Shown in pieces: positions 1 through 10,145 of a DNA stretch of 64,000 bases. The notes under the pieces are model-generated. The model worked only from the letters and a program-made list of their open reading frames with translations, was not told the DNA's origin and did no database searches. This DNA comes from Calvatia gigantea (taxonomy: Eukaryota; Basidiomycota; Agaricomycetes; Agaricales; Lycoperdaceae), in the NCBI GenBank assembly GCA_025093985.1, contig JACAAK010000007.1:620001-684000 (forward strand), in the 5' to 3' direction. Both the position numbers and the translations under genes were made by a program. How positions within the stretch are numbered: the first letter of the stretch is position 1; every line of letters begins with the position of its first letter.

Positions 1-676
1 GTTTGCTGTTAGTCTTGGCCTTGCTTTTTAGCACCTCGAATTCAATCAAGTAGTCAGCGGTGTTTTGGTTTCCTTGTTTGAATTTTTCGATTTGCCATTC
101 GGCCTTGCTGTTTGAGGCGTCGTCTGAGAAGGTTCTTCTAAATTCCTCAGAGAAGACCTTCCAGTCTACTGAATCTTCAGATTCTAGGATAGTTGGTGCT
201 CTCATAGCTGTGTATGCTCCTGCGGTTCCTCCTCGCAGTCTGGCTAAGACTGCTATGGCTTTGTTGTCTGCTGAAACTATCTTGTTGAATTTCATGAAGA
301 GCGTCATTGCTCTCCACCAGTCATCGAACTTGGTGCGGGCGCCATCGAAAAATCCCGGGTCTGGCACTAGGCCTTTCCCACTGGGCGTTGCTGCAGGCAC
401 TACTGTGTTATCGGTCATATCGGAGTCGGTTTCTGATTCTGTTTCATCTGAACTTGATTCATCTGATTTCTCCTAGTGTACTATCTCTTCCTCTGCTAGG
501 TCAAGTTCGTTTAGAAGTTTTGATAACACTTCTTCTTCTGCTGGGTTTGCTCTGGGTTCGTTGTGTGTTTCTTCAGGTACTTTGGGGTTCCCTGCTTCTT
601 CTTTGTCCGATGTTTCTGATTCGTCATCAGTGACTTCGAGGTTTGGTTCTCTGTATTTGTCCGGGTTCGAGCTCAT
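1..676 (-). pseudogene. Chromovirus A0 gag, 5' part (runs off window)
   Basis: This encodes the Gag capsid polyprotein of a Ty3/gypsy chromovirus, starting at the ATG ending at 676 and truncated by the window edge. The N-terminal third is acidic (D/E/S-rich, 'EYREPNLEVTDDESE'). It is followed by the family core with 'FDDWWRAMTLFMKFNK', 'SVDWKVFSEEFRRTF' and 'AEWQIEKFKQGN', the same order as in copies A1-A4 at the other end of the window. One in-frame TAG near 473-476 ('EEEIVH*EKSD') breaks the frame where A4 has Gln, so this copy is a pseudogene. Wording is closest to copies A3 and A4. The leader and LTR follow directly at 677-1063. Confidence 0.85.
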
Positions 677-755
677 ATACTAGCTCCTGGTTGCTCCTGT
701 TCAGGCCTATTTTCAGCCTACTCCTTGCAAGGTGAGGTGGGGACACTTAACCAAA

Positions 756-1063
756 TGTTACGACCTTAGTCTGAGTAAACCTCAGGTTGCAACTTAGGCT
801 AAGACTTGAGGGCGAGTAAGGGATGAAAAACTAGGTGGTTAAGCGTACCTGAATACAGGAGGGTGTATGTATACTTAAATACAGGAGGACCATCCAGTTG
901 AATGGATGGAGGTAACTACATGAAACGTCCAATGTCTATGGCATAGTAATCATGAGTCAGGGCTTGGAGATCGCGCAGGCAGGAATAGGTGAAACAGATG
1001 TACAGGAGGTAGGAATGTAGATGAATATAGAGAGAGCAAAATGATCGGTGAAAGTTCACAACA
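756..1063 (-). repeat. 5' LTR of chromovirus A0
   Basis: A 308-bp LTR read on the minus strand, running TGTTGTGAAC...GTAACA. It matches the solo LTRs at 4240 and 5805 almost base for base in layout: a start-proximal block, a TATA-like 'tatttaag', then 'GCTTAACCA', and the terminal 'AAGGTCGTAACA'. On the minus strand it is followed by the primer-binding region 'TTTGGTTAAGTG' and the A0 gag leader (677-755). Its outer end (1063) abuts a copia LTR remnant, so A0 probably inserted next to or into the copia 3' LTR. Confidence 0.85.
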
Positions 1064-1518
1064 AAGAATATCCAAAGTAGTTGTATTACTTTGTCTATTC
1101 TTTGAGCCTTTGAGAAGGAGTCCCCTTTGATATCATCCACATGATAGATATCAGGTCAGCTTAGTAATAAGTTGATCTCACTATAACAGACAGTTGCTAG
1201 GGGGTATTTGAGAGGCAGTATGAAAGAAAGACTTAATTGTCTAAGGAATGTACACATACTACATAGAGCTTATATATCTAATGTCCCTGGTCTGTGCACC
1301 ATTCCACCTATTTAGGTGAGGTCTTATCTGCTAGTAGCATATACAGAGCATAATATGTACTACACATGTATCTAATAGACCATGTATTCAGCAACCTAAA
1401 GTGTGGTCTAGTACTGTGTCTGTAGCTCATTATCTCGCTTCTAATAGTGAAGTACTTGAGACCTGTTTCAGCTATAAATAGACTGAACCAACATAGTGGT
1501 ACAGATTGAAATTCAACA
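1064..1518 (-). repeat. 3' LTR (partial) of copia element B
   Basis: The minus-strand sequence begins TGTTGAATTTC at 1518 directly after the polypurine run 'AAGTGAGAAGGAG'. It tracks the LTRs at 36708 and 44414: the start block 'TACCACTATGTTGGTTCAG', 'CTATTTATAGCTGAAAC', and 'GTGCACAGACCAGGGA.ATTAG' recur in order. Homology becomes hard to see beyond about 1265 toward 1064, so the far end is either diverged or lost where A0 abuts. Confidence 0.65.
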
Positions 1519-1723
1519 CTCCTTCTCACTTGAGGAAGGGAGATCAATGCTTCAATGATCGAGCAGCTTTATCCCATACTTCAATGTCAGAACCGAAAAT
1601 AAGTCCTAGCTCAGGACAGAAGAGGTTTATTTTGGTTACACCAAGATTCTTTGTAAAGATATTGGTGGGATTGTCTTGTAAATACATATCACCAATAATA
1701 ATAATACCCTCCTCAACTAATTC

Positions 1724-2884
1724 TCACACATAGTGGTAATGAATATCCATGTGCTTCAACCATTTTTCAACAATAGGATTTTCAGTCCAGAATTTGGACC
1801 CATCATTGTTGCTGTAGAGAATAGGAGTTAGGTGCTCAATACTGAGCTCCTCCAGAAGCTGTGACAGCCATTTCACTTGACATGAAGTGTCAGACAGTTC
1901 TTTGTATTCTACCTTAGTGGATGAAAGCGAAACCATCTTCTGTCGCTGTGAAGTCCAGGTAATAGCACTGGACATGAGCATACAGATGTTTCCCAAAACA
2001 GATTGGCAGGTTTCAGTATCTTGAGCCCAATCTGAGTCACTGAGACATTCCAATGTCACTGTTGGTTTCCCAGTATTGCCTTCATATTTCAATGTATAGT
2101 TCCTTGTCATACACAAGTACTTTAGTACATGAATTCCAGCATGATAGTGCTTGGGTGTGGGATTAGCGGTGTATTGCACTAGCTTAACTATGGCAAAGGC
2201 TATGTCAGGCCTAGTACCAATCATCAAGTACATCAAAGAACCAACCAATTGTTGGTACTTTTGATGGAAGGGGGCAGAAGCAGTTTCCTTGTTTGTCATG
2301 AACTGGAAGCCAGCAGGCAATGGCATTTTAGCCATGGTAGACTGCAGGACCTGGAAGCATGCAAGAATCTTATCCAGGTACTTGACCTGCTAGGTGAAGA
2401 CCTGTCACTTGGAGTGATTCCTCGAGATTTTCATCCCTTTTTCATCCCAAGAAATTCTTCACAGGGACCATGGTCTCTGCATTCCCACTTTTTGGTGAAT
2501 TTTCCCTTCAGCTCTTTGAGAAGGGGGGAATTCTTTGGACCCAAGAAATTTATGTCATCAACATAGACAATGGTGACTATCAGCTCATTGGTCTTTGGAT
2601 GTCTGTAAAAATACACAGTATAGTCAGATTTGCAGTGGGTAAATCCCAGCTCAATCATAAATTGATGCAATTTCTTCCACCACTGGTGGCCAGCCTGTTT
2701 GAGGCCATATATGGCATGCTTAACTTTCCCCTCTTGCCCAGGAAGTTGAAACCCCTTGGGCTGTTCCATGTAGATCTCTTCATCCAGTTTGCCATAAAGA
2801 TAGGCAGTTTTTACATCAACACTATGCATATCCCAATTGTGGATTACAGTGAGTGTGAAGCTAACACATGCAGACTCATAGCAG
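1724..2884 (-). pseudogene. Copia reverse transcriptase (C-terminal part) and RNase H
   Basis: The RT part (2884 to about 2431) holds 'SVDVKTAYLYG', 'YGLKQAGHQW' and the catalytic 'YVDD' near 2565-2554. Around 2435 the frame shifts, with two further stops up to 2335. It then continues with 'YQQLVGSLMYL', 'TRPDIAFA' and the RNase H block 'LSDSDWAQD...', 'SLSSTKVEY' and 'WLSQLLEEL' to the stop at 1724. This domain order is typical of Ty1/copia Pol. The frameshift and stops make it non-functional. The RT start lies on the far side of two insertions, at 4548 and beyond. Confidence 0.88.
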
Positions 2885-4209
2885 TGTAACGGCAAAGCCA
2901 TTTTCACACATGAAAATCGCTAATCTAAGGCATACAAGCCTAATCTAATGATTGCATCGAACCTTCCTGTAGTAGTACGACCTAATCTAAGAGCCCAACG
3001 GTATAATAAAAGAGTACTCAATCACTGTAGAACACTATGACCATTGATGATGGATAGTGGCGGCTACGGGATGACCACTGTGCTTAACAAAAAGCAATTC
3101 TAACAGTGTACCATATGACCAGTTGTGATTCCGGCCGGACCAGGCGGTAAAACCATTCCAATGCGTCTATACAGAGCTACAGGACCCCTCCAATGAGCCT
3201 AGACTCAGGAAATAAGTCCGACGTGCTTAATCTAAAAGGATGATCAGTGTGTTCACAAGGAAATGCCACCGTTGTTAGATTAACGAACATCACTCAGCAC
3301 TAATGATGCATATGGACGCATTCGCGTATGGACGCGTTTGCGTACAATCCACGGGGACACATAGGAGAACAGTTCACGCAACAGTCTGAAATCTTAGATG
3401 CTCTACATATTTAGAGAAGAATGTAGACCCAGAGAATGGGCTAAAACACAGCCCGGAACAAACGGATACCTGGAATCCTTCTGTATTTCCAATGTTTCAC
3501 TAATCTAACAGGTTGTGGCTCTCTTGGCACGCGATCTAATCTACCGGTTTGTACCTTGCTTGATAATATGTTCCTAGTTGTGTAATCATTGTCTTGTCAT
3601 AATGAGCACCCAAATAATATATAAACCCCCTCTGAGGTGTCAGACGTGGCAAGGGAACCTACTAGCCATTGCCCAGCCTTCAGAGTGCAGTGAAAAGCGA
3701 TCTATTGTGCCTGAGCGAAGCAAAGTAATAAGTTCTTTCGAGATTAACTGGATTAAGTGACTTGAGCTAAGGTTGAGACCTTTGTAATCTAAGAAGAAGA
3801 CCTCAGCTTACTTGTGAAGTGAGCTTAGATTAAGAGCGTATTGCATCGCTACACCCTGGTACTTGGAGTATCACAAGTGTAGGACAGTGCACTTCTGGTC
3901 GTTGACTTGATAAGGGTGAATCTTAGGGAGTACCTGAGGTTCTGTGTCTTGTTAACTTCTTAGATAAGGGATGCAAGTTGTGCTTTTTACAAGTGTAACT
4001 TGGCTTTACTCTTCTTAGCAAAGGTAGCTAGTTATTCTGGTGTTCTCTATGCATCATGTTTTGCGTTATTTTGTGGAATTGTCCCTCATATTGTCAGATT
4101 GCCTCCCCACAAACTTGTCTTGTGCAGAAATCTTTAAAAAATCTATTCTGTCAGCTTAATCTAAGCCGTACATCCATATCACATTTAGTTATTCTATTTC
4201 TGCCTCTTT
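2885..4209. mobile_element. Unclassified 1.3-kb insertion with TAATCTA motif array (element C)
   Basis: It is inserted in the copia RT. Deleting it together with one copy of the flanking repeat (agcag at 2880-2884, agcgg at 4210-4214) restores the reading 'PVVRYESACVSF'. It starts TGTAACGGCAAAG with a short hairpin (gccattttca/tgaaaatcgc). TAATCTAA or its complement occurs at 2921, 2941, 2993, 3228, 3275, 3501, 3785, 3825 and 4157, with TAATCTAC at 3537. A sub-segment 2885-3853 runs TGTA...TACA with a TATA-like 'atatataaaccccc' near 3617, so it could be a long LTR plus leader of an otherwise lost element. There is no coding, and no second LTR or terminal inverted repeat is seen. Confidence 0.6.
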
Positions 4210-4239
4210 AGCGGACAACTGGAAGAAATAACTCATTGT

Positions 4240-4547
4240 TGTTGTAAACTTTCACTGACCATATCAGCTCCGTACTTGTCTGCATCCCAATTGTCTTCTG
4301 TACCTGTTTCAGCTATTCATGTCCCAGCAATTCCCAAGTAGTGACTTGTAGAACTACTACGCCATTATCATCAGACGTTTCATATAGTTAACTCCATCTG
4401 TTCAACCAGATGTCTCTCCTATTTAAGTATATATACATACTCCTGTATTTGGTATGCTTAACCATCTTTTGTTCCTCTCCCCTTACTCACCCTCAAGTCT
4501 TAGCCCAAAGTTGCAACCTGAGGTAAACTCAGACTAAGGTCGTAACA
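4240..4547 (+). repeat. Solo chromovirus LTR (family A)
   Basis: 308 bp, TGTTGTAAAC...GTAACA, same layout as the A0 LTR. It carries 'tatttaag' and the downstream 'GCTTAACCA' block near 4456. Target duplication: attgt on the left and gttgt on the right, differing by one A/G at a position preceded by C on the left, i.e. a decayed CpG. It sits in the copia RT just after the 'GIDYN' codons, which continue as 'ELFLPVVR' on the other side. A solo LTR implies that a full element was lost by LTR-LTR recombination. Confidence 0.88.
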
Positions 4548-5804
4548 GTTGTAGTCAATGCCTTTGACTTGTGAGAATCCCTTTGCAATTAAGCAAGCTT
4601 GTAGGCAGCCATCAGACTTTTCAAGAAAGACCCAATGGTTTTTCACCATTCTCCTCCCTTTTGGTAAATCTTCCAATTTGTACACTCTGTGTTTCTTCAA
4701 CGCATTGAGTTCCTCAATACACACAGCCATCCATTTTGCCTTGACAGGCTCAGGAAGCTTAAGCATGTCACGGAAAGTTTCAGGCTTTCCATGTGCAGTA
4801 TTATGAACTGCCTGTATCAAGAAATCAATCAACCTTACTCCTCTCTCAGCAACAAGCCTATCAATATCCATGTCACACATGTTGTGAGACATCAGATCAT
4901 AAGGTGGATTATCAGGCATTGGTAGTAGTTCTGGATGTGGAGGGAGCTGAAACAGAGGTAAATTAAAGGGTTGTGGTGGGTACTGCTCAGCATGAGCCCT
5001 CTGTCTCACATATTCAGGATGGTTAGTCCTTGCTCTCCACTCACAGATTATTTCATCCAGAGGGACATTGGCACAAATGTACTGCCTTTGCCTCTGCTGC
5101 TCTTGTTAGTGAGTCTTATCAATTTCTCTTTCAATAGAAATCGGATGCTGATGCTCTCTATAGGTATTACCAGGTCTTACAGGTGGCCTACCCTGTTGTT
5201 CAGAATGATGCAGCTCTACCTGGTCTGGACCAACAGCACAACACTTGGGAATGGAAATTGGGAATTCTTTGTTTGTACAATCCCATACTTCCCTATCCAC
5301 TTGCCAGTCTCCACTATTATCCTCAGGCTCCTCCTCAACAGTTATTCCACATACAGTAAGCATGGTGACTCAGGTAGGGGTACCCAAGGTGGCAGACTGT
5401 CTCCTGTTGAAGGAGCACTCGTTGGTATGTCAACTTCCATTTGGTCAAATCACTTCCACATCTCCTCTGAACTCTTGCCCGATGAAGAAGTTGCATGGAG
5501 ACATTCGTCCCACTTCTTCAGTGTAGTGACCTTAGCTTTCACTGAAGGTCTGCAATGGTGCTTGGGCTTGGGCGCAGTAATGTGCAACATGAGCAGAGTG
5601 GCATTGCTGCCAGTGGCAGCAGATCTGGAAGAAGTGGAAGATGTCTTGGCTCGATGTGCTTCCTCTACAAGAGCACAAGTGGTTTGCTGTGGCTGATCTC
5701 TCACCTATGAAGCAAAGTCCACATTCTGGATGTAACCAGAGGTGGCAGCATTAGCCTGTACACCCTTTTTTCCCTTTCCCTTTCCTTTGCTGCAAGGGCA
5801 TCAT
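4548..5804 (-). pseudogene. Copia polyprotein: Gag-end/linker and start of reverse transcriptase
   Basis: On the minus strand, from 5804: a basic Gag-like segment 'KGKGKGKKG', then 'TSGYIQNVDFAS', then low-complexity Ser/Pro-rich linker in several frames to about 5010. Next comes the RT start with 'FRDMLKLPEPVKAKWMAVC', 'LPKGRRMVKNHWVF', 'SDGCLQACLIAKGFSQV' and 'GIDYN' at 4550. The RT start is well preserved (about 170 codons open, 5009-4548). The linker contains several stops and frame changes. No protease 'DSGA' or integrase HHCC/DDE blocks are seen. Confidence 0.75.
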
Positions 5805-6111
5805 TGTTGTGAACTTTGTATCGATCACATCATGTTCCTTACTTCATCTACATTTCAATCTCCTGTGTACCTGTTTCAGCTATTCCTGCCTGCGCGATCT
5901 CCGAGCTCTGACTCATAACTACTATGCCATAGTCATCAGACGTTTCATGTAGTTATCTCCATCCATTCAACTGGATGTCCCCTCTGTATTTAAGCATACA
6001 TACATACTCCTGTATTCGGTACGCTTAACCACTTAGTCCTTCTCCCCTTACTCGCCCTCAAGTCTTAGCCTAAGTTGCAACCTGAGGTTTACTCAGACTA
6101 AGGTCGTAACA
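5805..6111 (+). repeat. Solo chromovirus LTR (family A) in copia gag
   Basis: 307 bp, TGTTGTGAAC...GTAACA. Flanks are atcat (5800-5804) and gtcat (6112-6116), a 5-bp target duplication with one CpG-type change. Removing it rejoins the copia coding as 'GEDKKHR' to 'RPCSKGKG', with a TGA at the join where CGA is the likely ancestor. It contains 'tatttaag' and a preserved CGCTTAACCA, the undecayed version of the presumed transcript-start block. Confidence 0.9.
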
Positions 6112-6958
6112 GTCATCTGTGCTTCTTGTCCTCACCATTGCCACCAGAGGGCTTCTGCTGCTGCTGCTGCTGAGGCTGCTGCTGGGGCTTTTTAGACCCT
6201 AAAGGTTGCTGCTGACCTTGCAGCCACTGCCCACCTTGCTACTGTCCCTGCTGCTGCTGCTGCCCACCTTCTTGACGTGGAGTAAAGCACACACATTGCA
6301 CATGGGTGGTCTGGTTCAATGTGTAAGCAGCAAGAATGCCACTTCAGGCCTTGTCCTACATCAGCTCATGGAGCAATATGTTCAAAGTGAGGGGCATCTG
6401 AGCTATATGGCTCAAAGACAGGTGGAGGGAGTAGAGAAGGACTATAATCTCAATCTCTGGGGCGATGCCACTATCTATGGTGTTAAGCTGCCCAAAGATC
6501 TGCTGAAGCTTGCTCATCTTGAGCAAGGGGTCACCACCAAGCAGAATTTCAAATGTGATTGCATAAATGAATTCATTGTACACCTGTGCAGGCCCAGGTA
6601 AGCTGTAAGAACTGGCCAGCTATGACCAGAGCATGCAAGCATTGTAAGTAGAGTGCTTCAGCATGCTATTGGGGAGAGTAGACTTTATCAACCCAAATGC
6701 ACACATCCAGAGGTTGTTAGCCATACCAACACTGCAGCGTTCATCTGCAGTCATTGGGATCGGAGATCCTGGATGTGATGGATGGGCCAGTGAAGTAGAG
6801 GTTGCTACAACCACAGGGTAATCAGCATTGTACAATTGCTCATACTGTGGTGGTTCCACAGGAGCTCCAGAGAAATCCCATCCAGTCCAGGTACAGTTGT
6901 TTAAGGAAATGCACATCAGTGCAGAGTGAAGGCAGAGGGACCAGATGGTGTAGTTACC
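6112..6958 (-). pseudogene. Copia element B gag, interrupted
   Basis: Minus-strand reading resembles a copia Gag (UBN2/DUF4219-like). Near the upstream end is 'NYTIWSLCLHSAL', the usual 'L.G.NY..W' start motif. It is followed by 'VYNEFIYAITFEILLGGDPLLKMSKL' and a glutamine-rich C-terminal tract. Stops occur around 6617, at 6356 and within the glutamine-rich part. The N-terminal codons ('ELSVTAVPKVVNL') lie beyond the LTR-like insertion, near 7447-7400. It is the coat-protein gene of the same element as the RT fragments. Confidence 0.65.
6152..6200. repeat. CTG/CAG trinucleotide tract
   Basis: Interrupted CTG repeats on the plus strand (a six-unit run, then gag, then further CTG units) encode polyglutamine in the copia Gag on the minus strand. 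A second short run lies near 6248-6265. Confidence 0.85.
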
Positions 6959-7391
6959 TGTCCCTGTGAGGACAGGTATTACAAACTTAACTGCAGATTA
7001 ACCATATTACTCCTTAAACATATTAACTTTCTATTTAGATTCCCCTTCTATATACCTGGTCCATTCTTTATTTATTTATCACATGTACTTCTACCTTTAC
7101 TTCTTATGACTTGTCCTGAGTCATGTTCCTGTTTTACCCTCTCTATTTCCCCTCATCAAACTTCTGTTTACTCATCTCTACCTTCCTATGACTCATATTG
7201 TTTTCTTTCCTATTCCCCATGATTCCTTAACTTACCAATTAACCTGTAGTTGTCTTCCATTAACTCATACCCATTTACTATGTAATTCTCTCATCTCTTA
7301 TCCATAGCTAGTATATAACCCCAAGTGGTACCATTGTATTACCTTAGGTTATTCTAGTAACAAGCTTCCTTATCTTTGCTTGTCTGCTACA
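6959..7391 (+). repeat. LTR-like insertion in copia gag
   Basis: AT- and pyrimidine-rich sequence separates the two halves of the copia Gag start ('VPKVVNL' and 'NYTIW'). It starts TGTCCCTGTGAGG and has a TATA-like 'gtatataacc' at 7311. A plausible end is '...CTGCTACA' at 7391; an alternative CA end is at 7421. This fits a solo LTR on the plus strand, but no clear target duplication was found and no second copy is in the window, so family and exact ends are uncertain. Confidence 0.4.
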
Positions 7392-7421
7392 AGGTTAACA
7401 ACCTTGGGGACTGCAGTGACA

Positions 7422-7613
7422 CTTAACTCCAACTTCTCAGACAAACATGAGCTTCTACTTGAGGGAGCGATCTGAAGTCTGCACAGAAGTTTTTGAGACT
7501 TGTCATATACTCCTGGGCTATAGCATTGAACCTCTTCCTGAGTGGAGACAATCCAGGCCCAGTTGTGAAGTAAGGTAACACATGTAACACCAGGGATGTG
7601 GTAAGTTCATAAC
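7422..7613 (-). other. Copia element B leader / Gag N-terminal remnant
   Basis: The short minus-strand reading 'SEKLELSVTAVPKVVNL' (about 7447-7395) looks like the Gag N-terminus, with its start codon apparently changed. Upstream to 7613 I see leader-like sequence but no LTR of the copia type. The copia 5' LTR appears to be missing, perhaps removed when the foldback at 7614 arose. Confidence 0.4.
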
Positions 7614-9328
7614 AGCTGGTATCCCTCTAATTAGAGCAGTTTAGCCCTTTTCCCTTATAGAACAGAAATTGGGTCCAACTTAGCATGAAAAACTTGTATG
7701 AAAAAGTACTCCATTGAGTGGCTACTGGCTAAGCTCCTGGATGCCATTGTCCATGACATCTAGGCTCCTCCCTCACTGTCTCCTACCATTACTCCACTCT
7801 TCCCACACCTTCTCTGCTTACTGGGCCCTGTTGTTGCCACTTTTATTGCTGCCACTGTCACTCCACTACAGTGTTCCCACCACCATTACTGCCCTATCAC
7901 AGCAGCACATCCCAATCCAGCTCACAGATCATTTGTGGATGTCCCTGCCCAATTTTCCCATGCCCTTATCAACACTGTCTTTGACAATGAGCTTGAGTAT
8001 CCCTACCAAATCCCACTGATTTTGGTGCAATTAATTTGATATATTAGATGGATATAGTATGGGGTGTAGGGTGTGCAATGAAATAATTGATTAATCATTG
8101 AAAATGAAGTATTTTTAAGTGCAGAAGTGTCATCACAAGAATCTTCTGCACAGGAATACACTGCTGTGTTCTCACTGGATACTTGCCTGATTCTGGTAGC
8201 CATTTGTATAGGCTATTAGGATATACCAGACCACCTTCTACAGAACAGCATGGAGAGGCACAATGGCCATGATGACAATGAGGCATACTTTCTCAATATT
8301 TCCATCATATCTTTACAAATAAATTTATTCTCTACACCTCCCTTTGTATTATAATACATTTACACAGCTCCTATCAAGTGCAAAAAACTGTTTTGTAGAT
8401 ATACCAAGGAATTGAAAAGATATGGGGAAAATAGTGCTCAAGGTGATGTAAACATCAAAGATGAAGGTATATCATGATTCTAACTTTGATCTGTCATGAA
8501 ATCCTGTCTTATTTCATCTATAACTCCTCAGAAACTCTGTCTATCTCTATGAGACTTATTGAATTCTACTCTACCTAACCCACCTTTCTGGAAAGGTATT
8601 TATAATCAAAAAATATAAAACATACAAGAAGATATAAGTGAAATACTGAGAAAATATGCCTCATTGTCATCATGGCCATTGTGCCTCTCCATGCTGTTCT
8701 GTAGAAGGTGGTCTGGTATATCCTAATAGCCTATACAAATGGCTACCAGAATCAGGCAAGTATCCAGTGAGAACACAGCAGTGTATTCCTGTGCAGAAGA
8801 TTCTTGTGATGACACTTCTGCACTTAAAAATACTTCATTTTCAATGACTAATCAATTATTTTATTGCACACCCTACACCCCATACTATATCCATCTAATA
8901 TATCAGATTAATTGCACCAAAATCAGTGGGATTTGGTAGGGATATTCAAGCTCATTGTCAAAGACAGTGTTGATAAGGGCATGGGAAAATTGGGCAGGGA
9001 CATCCACAAATGATCTGTGAGCTGGATTGGGATGTGCTGCTGTGATAGGGCAGTGATGGTGGTGGGGACACTGTAATGGAGTGGCAGTAGCAGCAATAAA
9101 AGCAATGACAATGGGGACCAGTGAGTGGGGGAGGTGTGGGAAGGGCAGGGTGATGGCAGGAGACAGTGAGGGAGGAGCCTAGGTGTCATGGACAATGGCA
9201 TCCAGGAGCTTAGCTGGTAGCTGCTCAATGGAGTACTTTCTCATACAAGTTTTTCATGCTAAGTTGGACCCAATTTCTGTCCTATGAGGGAAAGGGGCTA
9301 AACCACTCTAATTAGAGGGGTACCAGCT
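7614..9328. mobile_element. Large foldback: ~690-bp inverted arms with ~330-bp loop
   Basis: The left arm (about 7614-8306) and right arm (about 8636-9328) are near-identical reverse complements. The same 63- and 66-residue frames occur on opposite strands at 8095-8286 and 8656-8847. The tips read agctggtatccctctaatt and its partner, each with an internal palindrome ctctaattagag. The loop (8307-8635) is AT-rich and non-coding. One frame reading inward along each arm is protein-like ('AHRSFVDVPAQFSHALINTV') but contains stops and is not recognised. It may be a foldback transposon or two inverted copies of one repeat. No clear target duplication was found. Confidence 0.8.
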
Positions 9329-9624
9329 ATGGTAGTATTCCTCTAATAAGACCGGTTATTCAGTATTCTTAGGTGCTACAAGGGTAAGGGTATGATGTGG
9401 GTTCAAATATCCTGACCCATACCTGTACCCTTGCACACCCATACCCGCAACCCACTGGGTATCCCTAACCCTTGGTGATCCCTACCTCTGACTATGGCAA
9501 ACTCGTGTTCTGGCAGTATGCTCAATGTCACTGACACGCCACATGATGTAATCTAAATCCATATAACAGATGGTGTAAGCCTGCAAGCACCTCCCAGATT
9601 CATCAATTCCTTCATCTCTGCACT
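9329..9624. other. Non-coding spacer with degenerate ACCCATACC-like stretch
   Basis: No gene is seen. 9385-9475 is a pyrimidine-rich degenerate repeat ('cccatacctgtacccttg', 'acccatacccgcaaccca'). 9397 has a GGTTCAAAT box but no tRNA fold. The F-box fragment begins near the right end. Confidence 0.6.
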
Positions 9625-10145
9625 TTGCTCCCTTCCAAATATCAAAGAATTATCTGTTTTTTTGAGTTAAATGATTTTCATCCCGGTTTCTCAATCGAAC
9701 CCATTTCCAACCTTCTGTCAATCTCTGTTAAATGGGAAAAAAGGGTTCCACCATTGCTCCACGTCGTCCAGGAAATTTCGAGGCTTACGAACCAATGTCC
9801 CGAGCTCGGAACCTTCGTGTTAACGATACCTCCACTCAAATGTCCAAGAAACTCGCCATCTGGGAGATATCCATCCGCCGTGAATCTTTTATCACCCCCA
9901 TTTAATTCCAACAACGACTCGGTTGCACCGTTCGATCAGTTCTTTTCTTTAATCCCCACCCCTTCCTCGTTTGTTAAAGTCACTCAAGCTCGGTACTCGA
10001 GTCAAGATAGTGCGGGCGACTAAACGATACACAGGGTGGAATGGTTGGAGGAGTGTACGTTACTGAGAGGCCTTACCAATCGGACTTGCTGTAGGACTCC
10101 TCGTAGGACAAATATTGATGATTTGGTGGTGAGTCAGCTGTGAAG
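9625..10145 (+). pseudogene. F-box/LRR type B fragment (B0), internally deleted
   Basis: Related to the third exon of the B genes downstream: 'ELNDFHPGFSIEPISNLLSI' aligns to 'QSNDFRPDFSLEPISDLL', and 'VVQEISRL' to 'VIQEISSL'. A middle stretch of about 110 codons is missing. The text jumps to 'FDQFFSLIP' (B3: 'VDRFFFSVLP'), then shifts frame and ends with traces of 'SLRDL' and 'DDLVVS' near 10060-10135. No F-box exon is present. It is the remnant of a fourth unit of the tandem array. Confidence 0.75.

Larger units (their letters stand above)
1519..7465 (-). mobile_element. Ty1/copia element B, decayed and internally deleted, with nested insertions
   Basis: This is a composite region. On the minus strand, gag remnants (about 7465-6112), a linker plus RT start (5804-4548) and RT/RNase H (2884-1724) lie in copia order, followed by a polypurine run and an LTR. 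The protease and integrase coding expected between gag and RT is not visible. Only about 0.4 kb separates the Gag-like 'KGKGKGKKG' segment from the proline-rich linker before RT, so roughly 2 kb seems deleted. The element is split by insertions at 2885-4209, 4240-4547, 5805-6111 and about 6959-7391. Removing them restores continuous reading across the first three junctions. No matching 5' LTR was found upstream. Confidence 0.75.

Noticed and set aside
4971..5696. 241-residue plus-strand ORF
   Set aside because: It is antisense to the copia linker/RT start and has no recognisable content; a shadow frame.
7714..8019. 101-residue protein in the left foldback arm
   Set aside because: Leu/Ser/Pro-rich low-complexity frame mirrored in the other arm; the alternative frame is more protein-like but has stops, so no gene is called.
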